From: Cyclospora cayetanensis | Taxonomy: Eukaryota > Apicomplexa > Conoidasida > Eucoccidiorida > Eimeriidae | Length of the DNA stretch: 64,000 bases | Reading direction: 5' to 3' | Assembly: GCF_002999335.1 (NCBI RefSeq) | Contig: NW_020312557.1 | Span: 62,001 to 126,000, forward strand | Shown: positions 46,000 through 58,629 of the stretch, piece by piece | How positions within the stretch are numbered: the first letter of the stretch is position 1 | How the letters are laid out: the number at the start of each line of letters is the position of its first letter | The notes under the pieces: generated by a model | Told to the model about the DNA's origin: nothing | Databases searched by the model: none | What the model saw: only the letters and a program-made list of their open reading frames with translations | Translations under genes and position numbers: made by a program

Positions 46000-46335
46000 C
46001 GCGACTGTCGAGGAGTTTCGCGGTATAGGGCACGCGGCATTTGTCTTGTACCAAGTCTGTTTGCAACGCAACACTCCTAGAGAAGCAACCAAAAGGGCTT
46101 CTACTGTATGCAGCTAAATGGAAACATTGCCACGCCTTGATTAAAAAGCGCATTTCTGGTATTGGCCCCTTCCCCCCTGTGCTCCCGGTGGGCGGTGAGG
46201 ATGTTCCTAGGGCTGTTGTTCTTTTATCAAGTCGACTCGGCCCCTTTCGGTCCTTTGGCAGTGTTGCGTTGCCAACAAACTTATTACCCCACATTTTCTG
46301 GGTGCCTTATACCACAAAACCTCGTAGTCTGATAA
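46000..46335. repeat. imperfect inverted repeat (foldback element)
   Basis: The left arm (about 46000-46105) and the reverse complement of the right arm (about 46230-46335) match at roughly 70-80% by eye. The core left sequence GGTATAGGGCAC...GTTTGCAACGCAACACT corresponds on the right to GGTATAAGGCAC...GTTGGCAACGCAACACT when reversed. The central spacer is about 120 bp. No transposase frame lies between the arms. It could be a MITE-like or foldback element, or two inverted copies of a small repeat. Arm ends and target duplications were not fixed. Confidence 0.6.
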
Positions 46336-48203
46336 GCAACTAATCCTCGTACTTACGTGCTGCAGAGTTCTGACTTCGCACTCGATAGACCTCTATGGGC
46401 TGATTGTGCAGAGATGGCCGTCCTGCACAGAACGAGCTTAAGTTGTGATGCATTGTTGAGCTGCCTGTGTTGTGCCCAACGTCGGAGCATGAGAAAAGGT
46501 GGGACCAGCTAAAATGCAGACATGGGCGAGCACTTTCAGGTCAATCCTGATTGGTGACGATTGCATAAAAGAACAGAACTCTTCATAACGGCCCTTGAGG
46601 TGCGTTTATTGATAGCTTGGACCGTGAGGTGTACATATGTGTGATTTCTTTTTGTGGAGGCGATTTTCCTCGCAAAAGATAGTTGAAGTGTTCCGTCATG
46701 CGCATTAGTCAGGGAGGCGCAATTTTCGATGCCCAACTAGCTCCAGCCCATAACGCACGATGCACCACCCGAGGTACCACAGGCTCGTAGCATGTGATGC
46801 TGCCAAAAGGGCGAATCGGCCTGCCAGGGAAGGCCTGCTGTATATGAGCTGCCAAAACAATGATCGAAAGATTCGACGCTTACGAGAGTCCCGGCCAGCT
46901 AACACAAGTGTGCATTCAAAATCGTGATGAAACATGGACGCTAAAAAGTGGGAAGATAGATTACCTTGTCAGGGTTGGGAACTTCCAAAACGGCCGAACT
47001 CGTTGAGCACAACGAAGCACACAGGATGACTTGGTCGTTTCGCATGAAGGGTGACCCTCCCAGCTCTCTCACGACAGAGCCCGTGTGCCGCAGAATACTG
47101 AGTGTGTGAGCCAAGAATGTGATATAAATGTTAAGCTGGCACGCGAAAGGCGCAGTCAAAATTGGTCCACAGCCTTCTGTGTTCACGCACTCTCTGTGCT
47201 AGTTGGGTGTCCGTGATGTGCCGGTCACAAAACCTGGTTTGTGTTGACCCCACAGCAGTCATTCTGACACTACATTGGAGGAAGCTTGCTCTGAAACACC
47301 TCGTATTATTTGTGTGCTGGGCCTGACGTATACACGTAGAGCTATCGAGCAGTCTGAAGACCTGATGCAGGAGGGCGAAAGATCACGTGGGACCACTGTG
47401 CGGCGGTGGCCAGATTCCTCACGCTGTAGGAGCGCAACAAGCAGCATGAAAGCGGAGGTGGGGACTCAAGCAGGAGGGAAAACACCTCATTTAACGGAGC
47501 CTGCATTTTGGCCGAAGTGCATGGATCGCGCAGGACCTATGCTGTCCATCAGGACTCTTCCATTTCCGTCGGCTTCCGAACTCTGTGGGGTTTCGGAGAG
47601 ACGAAAATGGTTAGCGTGATATGTGGCTAGCGCCGAAGAGGCACCGGGATCTGGAAGCAAGGGCAACTCGTAAGCAGAGTGTCTCCTCAGCAGAGGCTGC
47701 CCCAGGGGTATGCAGGCTGTAACAAGGATGGGGCCCGCAATGAAGTGGTATCCAATAGCCTGGCTAAACGGTCATGAGAAGTATGCAAAAAGGCATTAAA
47801 GCAGACGGACACCGCTGCAAAGAAGAGAGGACGCAAGCGCAGCAAAGGCCATAATCGACCCCACGATCTGGAGCCTCCTCGTTCAAGTCACTGCGCTGGC
47901 TGGCTGCTCCTTCGTCCTCAATCCCTCGCTATTATCTCTCTCTATAATTTCGCCTATTTTGCAGTTTCTTCGCCTTCTCACACGAACGCGCCCTTAGATT
48001 GTTCAGTTCTTCCTGAGACTTCTGGCCAGAGGGTCCCGCAGGGACCCTAGCCGCCTGCACTGTTTTTTTGCACCACGGCAAGCTGGAGTTTGCGGTGTTT
48101 ATACTTCTAAGAAGCTTTTTCGCCTAGAGGCACTTGGAGGGCCTAAGAAGGCCTTCTTTGTAACTATGAAGTAGCAGCCCTTAGCGAGGGGCGGGCGGCG
48201 TTT
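46336..48203. other. intergenic, upstream of the giant Urb2-like gene
   Basis: No gene is recognised in this 1.9 kb. A plus-strand frame at 47275-47619 (114 codons) has no family resemblance. The last 300 bp before 48204 are expected to carry the promoter of the next gene. A run of pyrimidines at 47880-47990 and a GC-rich patch (GGGGCGGGCGGCG) just before the ATG are visible. Confidence 0.45.
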
Positions 48204-51200
48204 ATGGCAGCACAGTGTCGCGACATTGCAGTTCGCAACAAGATGCCGCCTTCGGAGCAGAGGGCAGTTCAGCCTCGTGGCAGCGAGGCCGACTTTGCAC
48301 CCCACAAGGCCTCGGCGCACAAGGCCTTTGCGGAAGGTGGCATACGCCTTTATTGCACTGATGGAAAGCCTGCGGCTCTGGAGTGGGTGGCCACAAAGGC
48401 TGCCTCCTCGTCAACCGTTGAGGAAGCCGTAAGCTTCATCAGGCGGCTGCGGTCAGAGCTTCAGAATGCGCAGGAAAAGGGGCCTAGACTGCCTGATGTC
48501 GCTGATGTCTCCTCGTTCTGCTGTACCTCCAGGAGCAGTCCCTGCAGCGGCTGCTTTTGGCTGCAGCAGCCTCCTCCAACCGCAAAGGCTGTCGCGGCAG
48601 TACAAGTTGGGGGGCGCTGTGCGAGCCGCTCGAGGGCTACTGTGGTAGCTTCCTGGCTGCTGCAGCAGCTACTCAAAAACTTGGGGAGGCACAAGGGTCC
48701 GGTGCAGCCTCAGGAATCTTTGCTTCTGGCCGCACTGCTCGCCACCATTCCACATTCTCTTAGCGGTGCTGATCTGGGGGTGGTCTTGGACGTTGTGCTC
48801 CGAATGCTGGCAGATCTCCAGCAGCGGAGGGCTGAAAGGCTTCAAGGGCCCTGCGGAGAGTGCGCCAGCGCGCTGTGCTGCATGCGTTGTGCTTGTTGCT
48901 CCCTGCGGCAGCTGTTGAGTTTGCTGCCTGCTGCCGAGCAGTTTAAGGGGGCTCTCAGTCTCCCCAGTATGGAGGTCGCGTGCAGGATAGCCGCAGCTGT
49001 TGCCACCACATTGCTGCGCGCTGCACAAGAAGCAGGAGGCGGCGGCAGCAGCGAGGTTTGCTGCTGCTCGCATCGCGGTGCCCATGGCAGCAACGATTGT
49101 CACTTCTTGCTGCTGAAGGCTCTCTGCGCTGCAGCATTTAGAATGCTCTCGCGGCTGCTCGCTGCCGTTCCAGTAAATGCACATCGCCACGTCATTGCGA
49201 TGCTCTGCTCTCCAGGACGGCAGGCTCAGCAACCCCCCTGCAACACCAAGTCGCGGAGCGAGCAGGCTCTTAAGGGGCAGCAACAACCAGCAGTCCAGCC
49301 AGAGCCAGACACACATCTTTCGCTTGTCGAGTTGCTATTCAGCGTGTTGGGGCTGGAGGGGTTGATCCAGCGTGGGCTCTTCGTTGGCATTGCATCGCCT
49401 CGTAGACTGCTTCACGAGCGCCACGCCAGCTCCCGCAGCGGCAGCAAGAAGCCTGCCGGCCTTGCGCTGCTGCAAAGGGAGATCTTCGCCTTCCTGCGGG
49501 ATGTGGTGTGGCGTCCTTCGCTGGTTGCTGCGCTTGCAGTTGAGCTGCAGCAACAGCAGCAGCATCCGCAACACGTGGAGGCGCTTGACCGAGCGAGTGC
49601 TGCTGCGGAGGGCCTAGAACAGGCACTTTTTGAGCAGCGAGAGACGAGAGGGTCCTCGACAGACAGCCAGGAGCAGCTGCAACTGGCCGTCTCCGTGTTG
49701 CAACCGCAGCAGAAGGGCGCTACTGCCGCGCACCGTCTTCTGTTTGATGCACTTGCGGCTATCGGGAGGCAGCAGCGGCAGCACTTTCGCGCTTTGTCGC
49801 AAGAGGTTCTTGGAACGCCTCAGGAGGCCGATGCGAAAGCAAGGCGTTTGGCCCTTCCTGCGCACATCGCAGCCGTTCTACCGGCGTTAGGTGTCTTAGA
49901 GTCGCTTCCCGAGATGGCGAGGCTTCTGCTGGACGGTATAACCTGCTCGACTGCTAGCATCGATATGCAGGCACCATCGCCAGCAGCAGCCGCCGAAGAG
50001 GCAACCGCGTTGCAGCATGTTGCCGCGCTTGATGGATTCTTGTTGTTGCTTCAGTCTCTTGAGCCTCTCTTGGAGCTGCCTCTTGCTGTATCCCGCCTTT
50101 CGGCTCGCAAAACGCAGACTCGGGAGGAGTCATCACAGAACCAGCAGCACCTGTTGTGCACGGAGAGCATCCGTTGGGGTGGTGTTGTGCAAGCTTGGCA
50201 TCTGTAAGTCCACGGACGATGTGTAGGTACCTGGACAATTAAGTGTTGCCACCTGCATGTCGCTTCAGCTGCGTTTGTAGCGCGCGCATGCGGCTGCTGC
50301 GCCAGTTGTTGGGATGCGCTGTCTAGAGAGATGGGTGCAGCAGGGTGTGCTTTTGCGCGCGTGTTTTGTGGATTTGCAGCGTGTGCAGTTCGTCTGTGTT
50401 AAGTCCTCGTCTCTTGGTGCAGCGGCGGCATCAGCGGTCTCTAGCTGCCTTTTGCCGCCGTTGCCTCCGCGCCGTGCGGGAGCTCTTGCAGCAACTGTCG
50501 GCTTCCTACGTGGGGGAGCTTCCTGGCACTGCTGCTGGGGTCGCTGGCGCGGCGGCTGTTCTGGAGTGTATGTACAGCTCAGAAACGCACGTGTCTCCGG
50601 AGACACGATCGAATGCCTCTGCGCTGCTCCGAACATTATGGGGTGGGACGGCGCTGCTGCTGCTGCTGCTCCCGAAGGACTTTGAGAAGCTCTTGCAGCC
50701 GACTTTCCAGCTGCAAGAGCTGCAGCACGTGTTGCTGCATGCTGCGCGCAGTGGGCCTATGCGAGAGAACCGCGCAGCCTGCCTGGTGACCACAGGACGA
50801 TGCCATGCCGCAGTTGGCAGCGGTGGAAAGAGCGATGGCAGGTACGTCAGGTGGGTGTTTTGCTGCGGGAGCCTGAGGGGCCGCAGTCGGCACACGTGGC
50901 CACAGGGGAATATTTTTTCCTTGCGGCCTGTGCTCTCTGTGCAGTGCGGAGTTTTTACAGCTGCTGGTGCGCACTTACGCCCGCATGAACGATACGCCTG
51001 CTCTGCTGGAAGCCTTGGGAAAACACATAGAAGGGGGGGCCATGGGCTGTTGCGGCGATGGCAGCAGCAGCGGCTCAGAAATTGCTGAAAGCGTTGCAAG
51101 CAGCAACCTATTAGTCCTCCAGATGAAGCGCACGCTGAAAGCCTTCGCGGGGGCATCCCAACCTCGTAAGCCGGTGTCTCTGTGCTTCTGCTGCTAATTC

Positions 51201-54200
51201 TTCCGGAACTTCTGTGACTCCTTGGCAGCCTACGCAGCCAGCACACTTTAAACCCTAGGACGTGTAAGCACGTCGTATGTGAATCTTGTCATTCCGTGCT
51301 GTAACCGTCTAGTCTGCTGCCATGGCTGCTGCGCGCTTTGTAGGGGGCTCTATGTGCTTCGCCTTGCGGGACGAGTTCTTGGACGCCCTCGCTTGTGCGG
51401 CCTCTCAGGCCCTCGCCTCCCAAGTTCCGCTTCTGCTGCAGCACATGCGGCATTTGTTGCAGCATGCCACGAGGGCGGTGCTGCAGGCGTTTACGCGGGA
51501 GCCGCCCCGAGGCGAAGGCTTCGCAACCCTGATGATCAATGCTGCAGCTCTCCAGTTGATGATGGGGGCCTTCCTTAGAGGTCTGCAAGGCCAGCCATCG
51601 CAGCAGCAGGAGTTTTTGTTGCCGCATCTCCTCGCAGCTTTGCCCGACGCAATTTCCCCCCTTGTTGAGTTGAGGCCTCTTCTCCAGGAATCTGCTCTTG
51701 CAGAATCAGGGCATCAGGAGAGGCAATTAATGCAGCTCCTCGCAGAGGGCTGCCAGAGTCTGAGACTGTCCATTTGTCTGCTGCTGCGTCATATTCGGTC
51801 CTTCGCTGCTGCGCCGGCCGCTGCTGCAGCGAAGGAGCCACCAGATGCTGCAGCTGCCCGCCTGGTGGCTGGCAACATCTTGGCACTTGCAGATGCTATC
51901 CGCCACGCGACTGAGGCGACACAGGCGCTGCAGCAGCAGCAGGCACAGCAGCGCGCACAAGAGCGTGGGCCTTCCAGCGATGACCCTGCGGAAGATGCGT
52001 TGACACAGCACCAAATCCTAATCGGACTTCACCAGCAGGAGCAAGCGCTGCAGCTGCAACAAACACACGCTTTGCAGCGTCTCGAGTACCTTCTGCTTGT
52101 TGACCAGCTGAGAACCTGTTGCTCAGGGCTGCCTGCGGAAGGGGCAGAAGCCCCCGTGCGGAAGCGGCAGAAGCAGCGTAAGCAGGAGCCTCTACATGGC
52201 CACAGCCAGCAGCAGGATACCAAGCAGCCTCCCAATGAGGACGACGTCGCGGGAAAGGGCACGGACGTTGCAGGCTGCCAGGCCGCAGTGTTGTTGTTGC
52301 TGCTGCTGCATGAGGCACGCGTTGCAGAGCCGAGGGACCGCTCCACGCAGCGACTGCTGCTGCTACAGCTCCACAGGGTCTGCTGTTGCTTCAGAGATGT
52401 GAACGCAACAGCAGCAGCGGCCAGTGCTGCTGAGGGCCACTGGCTGCAGCCCCACCTGCCGCTGCTTTTCAGCACCCTTCCACGCGCTGAATCTGCCTTA
52501 GAGGGCTCTCTAGAACCGTGTGCAGCCTGCGGGGAGAGCGTGTCAGCATGCATTCTTCGTGGGATATCCAAGCACTTTCTTCTGCAGGACCCCGTGCCCC
52601 TAGCTGCAGCTGCAGGTGTCGTGGCAGCTGCAGCCGAGGCTTCAGATGACTGCGAAGCGGCGGTAGCTGGCATTGCAGCAGCCAGGACAAAGGCCAAAGA
52701 GGTGATAGAGTGTTGGCCGCTGTCACCGGAGCTCCTCGAGCAGCAGGCAGCCGTTTCAGTTCTGTTGCGGCGCTGGGCTTCGCTGCTGCGGTCAGCAGCG
52801 GCAGCAGCCCTCTCTGACGAAGTCTCTTCCGCCACGAAGAGGCAGCGGACTTGCGGGGGAAGTGCTGCCGCCAGCGCGCCTCCTGCTACGGCAGCCACAG
52901 CTACAGCAGCTGTTGCCATTCCTGCTGGCGCAGAGGGCCGATTTCGCAAGGTCGCAGGCGCCGCTGCTGTGTGGGCACTGGGCACTGGACTTTGCCAGAA
53001 GCTCTGTTCTGCTGTCTTCGCCTCCAGCAGTCGCGAAGACGCTTTAGATGTGGCTATCGCCTTGTGGGAAGCGTTTCAGGCCATGACACGCTTGCTGCAA
53101 CGGCAGCACGAGCTGCAGGACCTCGCTGGCCGTGCTGGTAGATCGCAGCACCGTTTACTGTTGGATGCAGCAGTTGCAGCCATCAAGGCACTGGGACATG
53201 TTTGCTGTAACGGTGCGTCTTCAACGGCCGCGGGAATGTGGGCTGCTGCATGCATATCGAAGGCGCGTTTGCTGCGAGAGGCACTGGCGCCTCTCGGCCT
53301 TATTGCCGCTGTGAAGGGTAGCGAGGGCTACGGAGCGGAAGCTGCGGAGGCTGTTGCAGAGGCGCTTGCAGATGTGCTCTGGGCAGCTGCTGCAGACGGT
53401 TCAGTGGAGAGTGGGAAGGGGGCTGCCGCCGCAGTGGCTGCGGCGGCTGATATGCTGCTGCAGCTGCCTACGGAAGACGATGAAGCTGCGCAGGAGCAGC
53501 AACGAAAGCAGGTGCGCAGGGACGTCAAGGGGGCTGTGGAACGTCGGGATGCAGCAGTTTTGTTGGCGTGCTGTACTGGAATCGCGCAAAGCTCTGTCCC
53601 GTCGCTGATCTGGGCTCTACGCAGCCAGGGCGAAACCCTTGCGGTGCAGCAGCAGCTGCTGGTGCCGTTGGCATGTTTGAAGGCACTGCATGCACTGGGC
53701 TTTTCGTGGCTAAAGACCCTTGATTTGCAGAAGGCAGAGCAACCGGAGCTCGGAAGCCCGCAAGAGGCGCAACCCGAAGCAACACTGCTGCAAGGCCTAG
53801 CAACGTCTCTCCCTTCCGGATGTCACCGAGCGCTGATGGTCGTTGTTGCCGCTGCACTGTCTGCTGCCGTTGATGAGCAGGAGGCAGCCCTGTGCATCAT
53901 GGGGTCCCCAGCAGCAGTGGATGCCCAATTTCCGTGGGCAACGCACCTGGCGGCGTTAGCTTTAGATTTGGTGGGGTTGCACCAGTCCATGGGGGCGTGG
54001 GTGCTGCAGCGAAGAGCTGCTAGTGCGCCAGAGGACTCGGAACTGGAAGAGGAGGACGAAAAGGTGCAACAGCAGCTGCGAAGAACGGAGCTTCAGACGC
54101 AGCGCCGGGTGTTTGATCAGATCTCTGCCTCAGTTGTATTGCGTTCGTGCATGCGGACACCAAGGCCCCTTCCAGTGCTGCAGGCGGCAGGGCGTAGCGC

Positions 54201-56450
54201 AAAACATCCGCAGCGGTTGTCGCGGCTGCTGAGAAGGCTGCAGCGCCTCTTGTTGCCAGACGACGACCACGCAGGCGAGTCTGCGACGGTTGCCGCTGCT
54301 GCCACGTCTAACGCTCATACGCGCCTCCGCAATAGCGGCATGCGGCTACTGCAGCTGCTGTGTGCGCACTGGAGTGGCGCCATGAAGCATCTTGCATGGA
54401 GCGTGCGGCAGCAGCAGGTGCAGGGAGAAAGCCAAGAAGAAGAGGCGCAGCAACGGCAAATGCTGAGCGAGGGTGAGGCATTGTGCAAGGCGATGACAGC
54501 CAATCTCACGGAGCTCCTGCTGCATGCTACGCGGCGAGAGCTGCAGCTTTTCGTTGCTAGCGCCGTTGCAGGTGCTGCGCCGTTAGAGGCTTGTGCGGCG
54601 CGGGACTGGCAGGGCGCAGCTGTCGGGGGGGCTAAAAAGATGGCGGAGCCAAGGGGCGTAGCTTCGTGGGCTATGGATTCGGAGGCTCTGCAGCATTTGC
54701 TGTCTGCTGTACTACACCAGGAGCAACAGCAGGCATTTTTTGCGCCGTGCGCCTACCTTTTTCCCACCCACAGGTAAACCTGGGCCTAGTAGCCAGACGT
54801 GCCTAAAACCTTTGAAAGGCGTTCTTGGTAGTGTCTGTACGGCTGTAAGGCGGTTACGGCGCTGTCTCTGCTGCTCCTGCTGTGCCTGCGAAAGCGGGAT
54901 GTTGAGGCTTCTGCCGCCGTTTTGTAGGCGTTTGCGCTGCAGCTGCTGGACGGCCTTTGCCACCGGCCTTCCCGCGCCATTACTTACCCGAGCAGTCTCC
55001 GAGATCGCTACCTCGCTCGGCAGTGCACTTGGATTCCTTAAGCAGCAAATGCAGCAGCAGCAACAGCATCAACTGCAACAACACGTGGAGAACGCGATGC
55101 TCACCGCAGCTGCATGCGCTCAGGCTCTCTGGGCTCTCGTTTCACAGCGCAGCGAGGTGACGAGGTGCCTAAGGAAGGATGGACGTCGCGGTAGTTCGCT
55201 GCAGCAGAGCTGGCTGTCTGCTGCCCAGTTGCTTTTGGCGCTGCTGCTGCAAGGCTCGCATGGAACTGCAGCCGCCGCAACATCGACAGGCCCCTTCAAC
55301 GGCCGCGGCTCTTCCCCCGTGCAGCAGGCAGAGCAGCCTCACTTGGCACAAACAGAGCAGCTACAGGAGGAGCAGTCCCAACGACGCTTGTCGTGTCTGC
55401 AAGCGTGGATCTGCTGCCGCAGCGTCCAGTTCTTGGGGGCAGCCTTCCGCTGTTGCTGCCTCCTCACAGCGGCCAGTAACCGCCGCTCAGGGCGGATTTC
55501 GGTTGCTACTCAGGGCGCCGGATCCAATCCAAGTCCGCCACAGAGCAGGGTGGAAGTTTCGCAGCTCGAAGGATGGGCCGATATTATGAGTGGCTTTGCC
55601 CAGCGCCTCATTGACGTCGTCGCATGCAGCAGCAGCGGAGCTGAAGCGCAGAGGGCTGCCCGCAGCACGCGGGAAAACTTCAAACAAAGGGCACCCCACG
55701 AGCGGCAGGAGGATGACGGCCCACTTGTCTATCTGAGAGGCCGCGCTGCCTTGAGGAGCTGCAGCTTCCTCTTGGGAGTCCTCTGGAAGTCTCACGAGTT
55801 TGTCCCTCTGCAGCGGCAGCAACAGGCGCTTTTGCTAATTCTCGTGCGGCTGCTGCATACGCTACCTAGGCTACGGCACAGGCGGTAAGCTGACCAGACA
55901 CACAAACACACACAAACACGCACGTACATACACACACACACGCGTGCTTTCCCAATCTCGAGGGCCTCCTTAACAAGCACCTCACAGCGCACTCCGTCAA
56001 GTTGCCGAGGTTGCGCCATAGTCAGCCCAGGCAGAGACTGTCCTACAGTCCCACCTTGCCTTCCCACACACCTTTTGGGAGAGCGTGAGACTGCGCAGGA
56101 TGCTGGAGGACGCACTGGACGCTGTTTATCGGACCGGGGCGTTAGCAGCCAACCGTGGCAGCAGCAGTAGGAGGATGCTGCTATTTCTGGCAGCAGAAGT
56201 GCTTAGTGTGCGGCAGCAGCAACTCCAGGGCACGGTGGGAGCATCAGCAGGAGGAGCAAGCCAACGGGCCTGCGTTGGAACAGGTAAAGTCATAGGTCCC
56301 TCTTGGGTGCAACCGGCGTCTGTTGCATGTCTGAGTAGTGACGAGACCAGGTTTACGTTGTGGTCTGGCAATCCTACGTTTCTGTTGGCCACTACTGGCC
56401 ACAACTGTTGTGTGCATCTGTATGTACGTATGTATGTATGTATGTATGTA

Positions 56451-56493
<43 letters not shown>

Positions 56494-56726
56494 CTGGAAC
56501 TGGGCACCTTTTGTGTGGCTTTGCAGACAGCGTAGAGCAGCGGCGATTGCTGTGTTCAAGTCTTCTGTCGCTTGCGTTTGAGCTGATGGCTGGAGCCGCT
56601 GCAGCTGAAGAAGGGGGAGAAATGGTTGCTGAGGTGTCATGCCACCTCAGAGATGTGCCGCGTGCTGCTTTACAAAGTGCATATGACGAATTCTGCGAAC
56701 ACCACCTTTACAAAGGAAATGCTTGA
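48204..56726 (+). CDS. giant helical protein, Urb2/Npa2-like (ribosome biogenesis?)
   Basis: Exons: 48204-50203, 50380-50841, 50945-51165, 51344-54773, 54928-55884, 56099-56283, 56527-56726; GT-AG, phases 2,2,1,2,2,1; 2484 aa. Composition is dominated by Ala, Leu, Gln, Arg and Cys in repeated amphipathic helices, as in large solenoid scaffolds. Short Ala and Gln runs are scattered throughout (QQQQQHPQ near residue 450, QQQQQHQLQQ near 2080). The one family hint is the last 60 residues: LLSLAFELM, a loop, then VPRAALQSAYDEFCEHHLYKG, like the C-terminus of Urb2/Npa2 60S ribosome-assembly factors. In that family a hydrophobic stretch is followed by a helix containing LY..Y...KYKG. If so it is nucleolar. 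Other large helical repeat proteins remain possible. The start ATG follows an in-frame stop; M14 (MPPSEQ) is an alternative. Confidence 0.72.
56418..56491 (+). repeat. GTAT/GT microsatellite in Urb2-like intron 6
   Basis: (GTAT)n followed by a perfect (GT)n of about 17 units lies in the last intron (56284-56526). It reads as a Cys/Val/Tyr stretch in the open frame that spans the intron, so the frame's continuity there is not evidence of coding. Confidence 0.92.
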
Positions 56727-58629
56727 TCTGTAGCAGGAGGAGCAGCAGGTATTGCAGGAGGGATCGCAAGGGCAGTGCCTTCCAGGAAAGCTTGTATGGA
56801 CGGGGTTCTGGTTTTCTGCAAGGCTTCAGGACGCTATGCATCTCGTTGGTCAGGATTAACAATTCTGCGATATTTGTACGATGCAATCGAAGAAGGATGA
56901 AGAAAGTACTTACTGATGGGGCTTGTGCTGAAGCGTCTCCCTTCTGCTGGAGGAGCCTCTATGTATATCAATACATTAGGTAGTATACTCCGTGCAAAAT
57001 AAAGAGAGGGAAGCCTTGTGGGAATTGCATTGCTTGTTTCTCTTCATGCTTGGGGTTGTAGCCCCCGCAACTCTTTGATCGCAAGTCTACTTGTCCTGTT
57101 TCGCTTACTTTGCTGAGGCAGCAGCGCTTTTTTACCCGCCTTCTTCCGCGCAAGCGTGGCACCTACGATGAGCGATGCAGCTAGCTACACGATCAAGGCG
57201 GTTCGCCCAGGTAGGCGTTTTGCTTGCGCGAGAGCCTGTACGGGCACTGGCCGCTATCGACCTATACGTTTCTTTCTCTGCATACTATGAGACCCTTTCT
57301 TTGTGTATCAAGCCAAAAGTTACACCGGGGCACGTCTTAATACACCGGTTACACTCAATCTAGAAGTGGAAGAGTACTCGAAATGATTTGGGTCTGGCTG
57401 TTCGCGGGGTCTAGTGATTGCAAAGTAACGCTACCTCAATAAGCTAAGAATCAACACCGTGTACTTACGTGTGCGACTTAAGTTCCAGTGTGTAGCTGGG
57501 TACGAGTGGATATTCAGATGACCTGTAGAGCTTGAAGCAACGCTCAATCATCCAAAATGCCGTTCTGTGTGCACCGAACGCGCCAAGACACTATAGGGGA
57601 GAGGGCGAGGGAGCGTACGGGGGAGAGAGCTATAGCGGAAGGGCACTTGAGGACTTTTTAGTCGGATTTCGCAATGGATTCGGAGCTTGAAGGGTCGGGG
57701 TAATGGAGGCTTAAGGGCACGAACGCTACGCTATCCGGGGAGGAGATAGCCGAAAGCGGCACCAACCGCGAGTTGAGGCTTCTCTTCTACCCCGAATTAC
57801 GGAGTTACAATTCTTGCTACACAGGGTGCGTCTGCCCCCAGCTGAATGTGCAGAATACCAACACTGAGGTGCATACAGCAAGGGGAAATATGGTAGAGAA
57901 GCGAGGCTCGATACTCCAATTAGCTCTTCAGGACTCCCCTGATCGGCACATGGAACGGCGTCTTTCTCGTTAAAATAGATATATCGTGAAGCAATGTTCC
58001 TCTCACTGTTGCGCAACCAGTAGAGCATACGATCTACGGTGTCGATTGAGCGTTCCACTTTGAGGAGCCCATTGGTGCTTCCACGCTAAGTGCATACCAT
58101 GCAGAGAAGCCATCAACACAGTTCAGGAAATCGGAGCGAGAGTCAACGCTTGATTTGTGTATTCTGTATTTTTCTTCCCTGAGATGTGCTGTTCCTTGTT
58201 TCGACTGACCGCGAGCGAGGGCCCTTGGGTGGCCTCCCAGACTCCCCCCTGCAACATATCAGTGCTTCCCATGATTTAGTTAAACTGGTTTTCTTATAAA
58301 ACACAACAAGAAATATAATTTGGAGCTGCAACTCTAAGTAGGGTTTTCTAATGTGGAGTCCCCTCTCCCTCCCTCCCTAGCACAACGCAGCAGTTGTCGA
58401 TTTACCACGAAAGTTCACGAGGAGTGTCTTTCTAGATGAAGTCTGTGAACTCGTCTGCAGTCTTCCCGCTCTAGGATCTGCTTTTTCAAAGCCGCCTCGC
58501 TGGATGGCCTGTACAGATAAGTAAAAGGGTGGCCTCTTCCTCTCCTTCAGATTTCTGGAGCCTCCCGCTGCAGCCCTCATGGGGTGGGTGGTTTTTTGTC
58601 ATCACTGCCTTGTTTCATGACGCACCCCG
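56727..58629. other. intergenic with possible integrase relic
   Basis: No intact gene. The minus-strand frame 57726-58120 contains STNGLLKVERSIDTVDRML, resembling the Ty3/gypsy integrase pattern HPQTDGQTER.N.TLE.ML around the catalytic Glu, with a stop upstream and nothing recognisable after it. A second plus-strand frame at 58529-58948 overlaps the next gene out of frame and is taken as a shadow. Confidence 0.35.

Noticed and set aside
52029..52985. Long minus-strand open frame opposite the Urb2-like exon 4
   Set aside because: GCA/CAG-rich coding DNA leaves the opposite strand open by composition; its translation is Ala/Ser/Arg low complexity with no family match.
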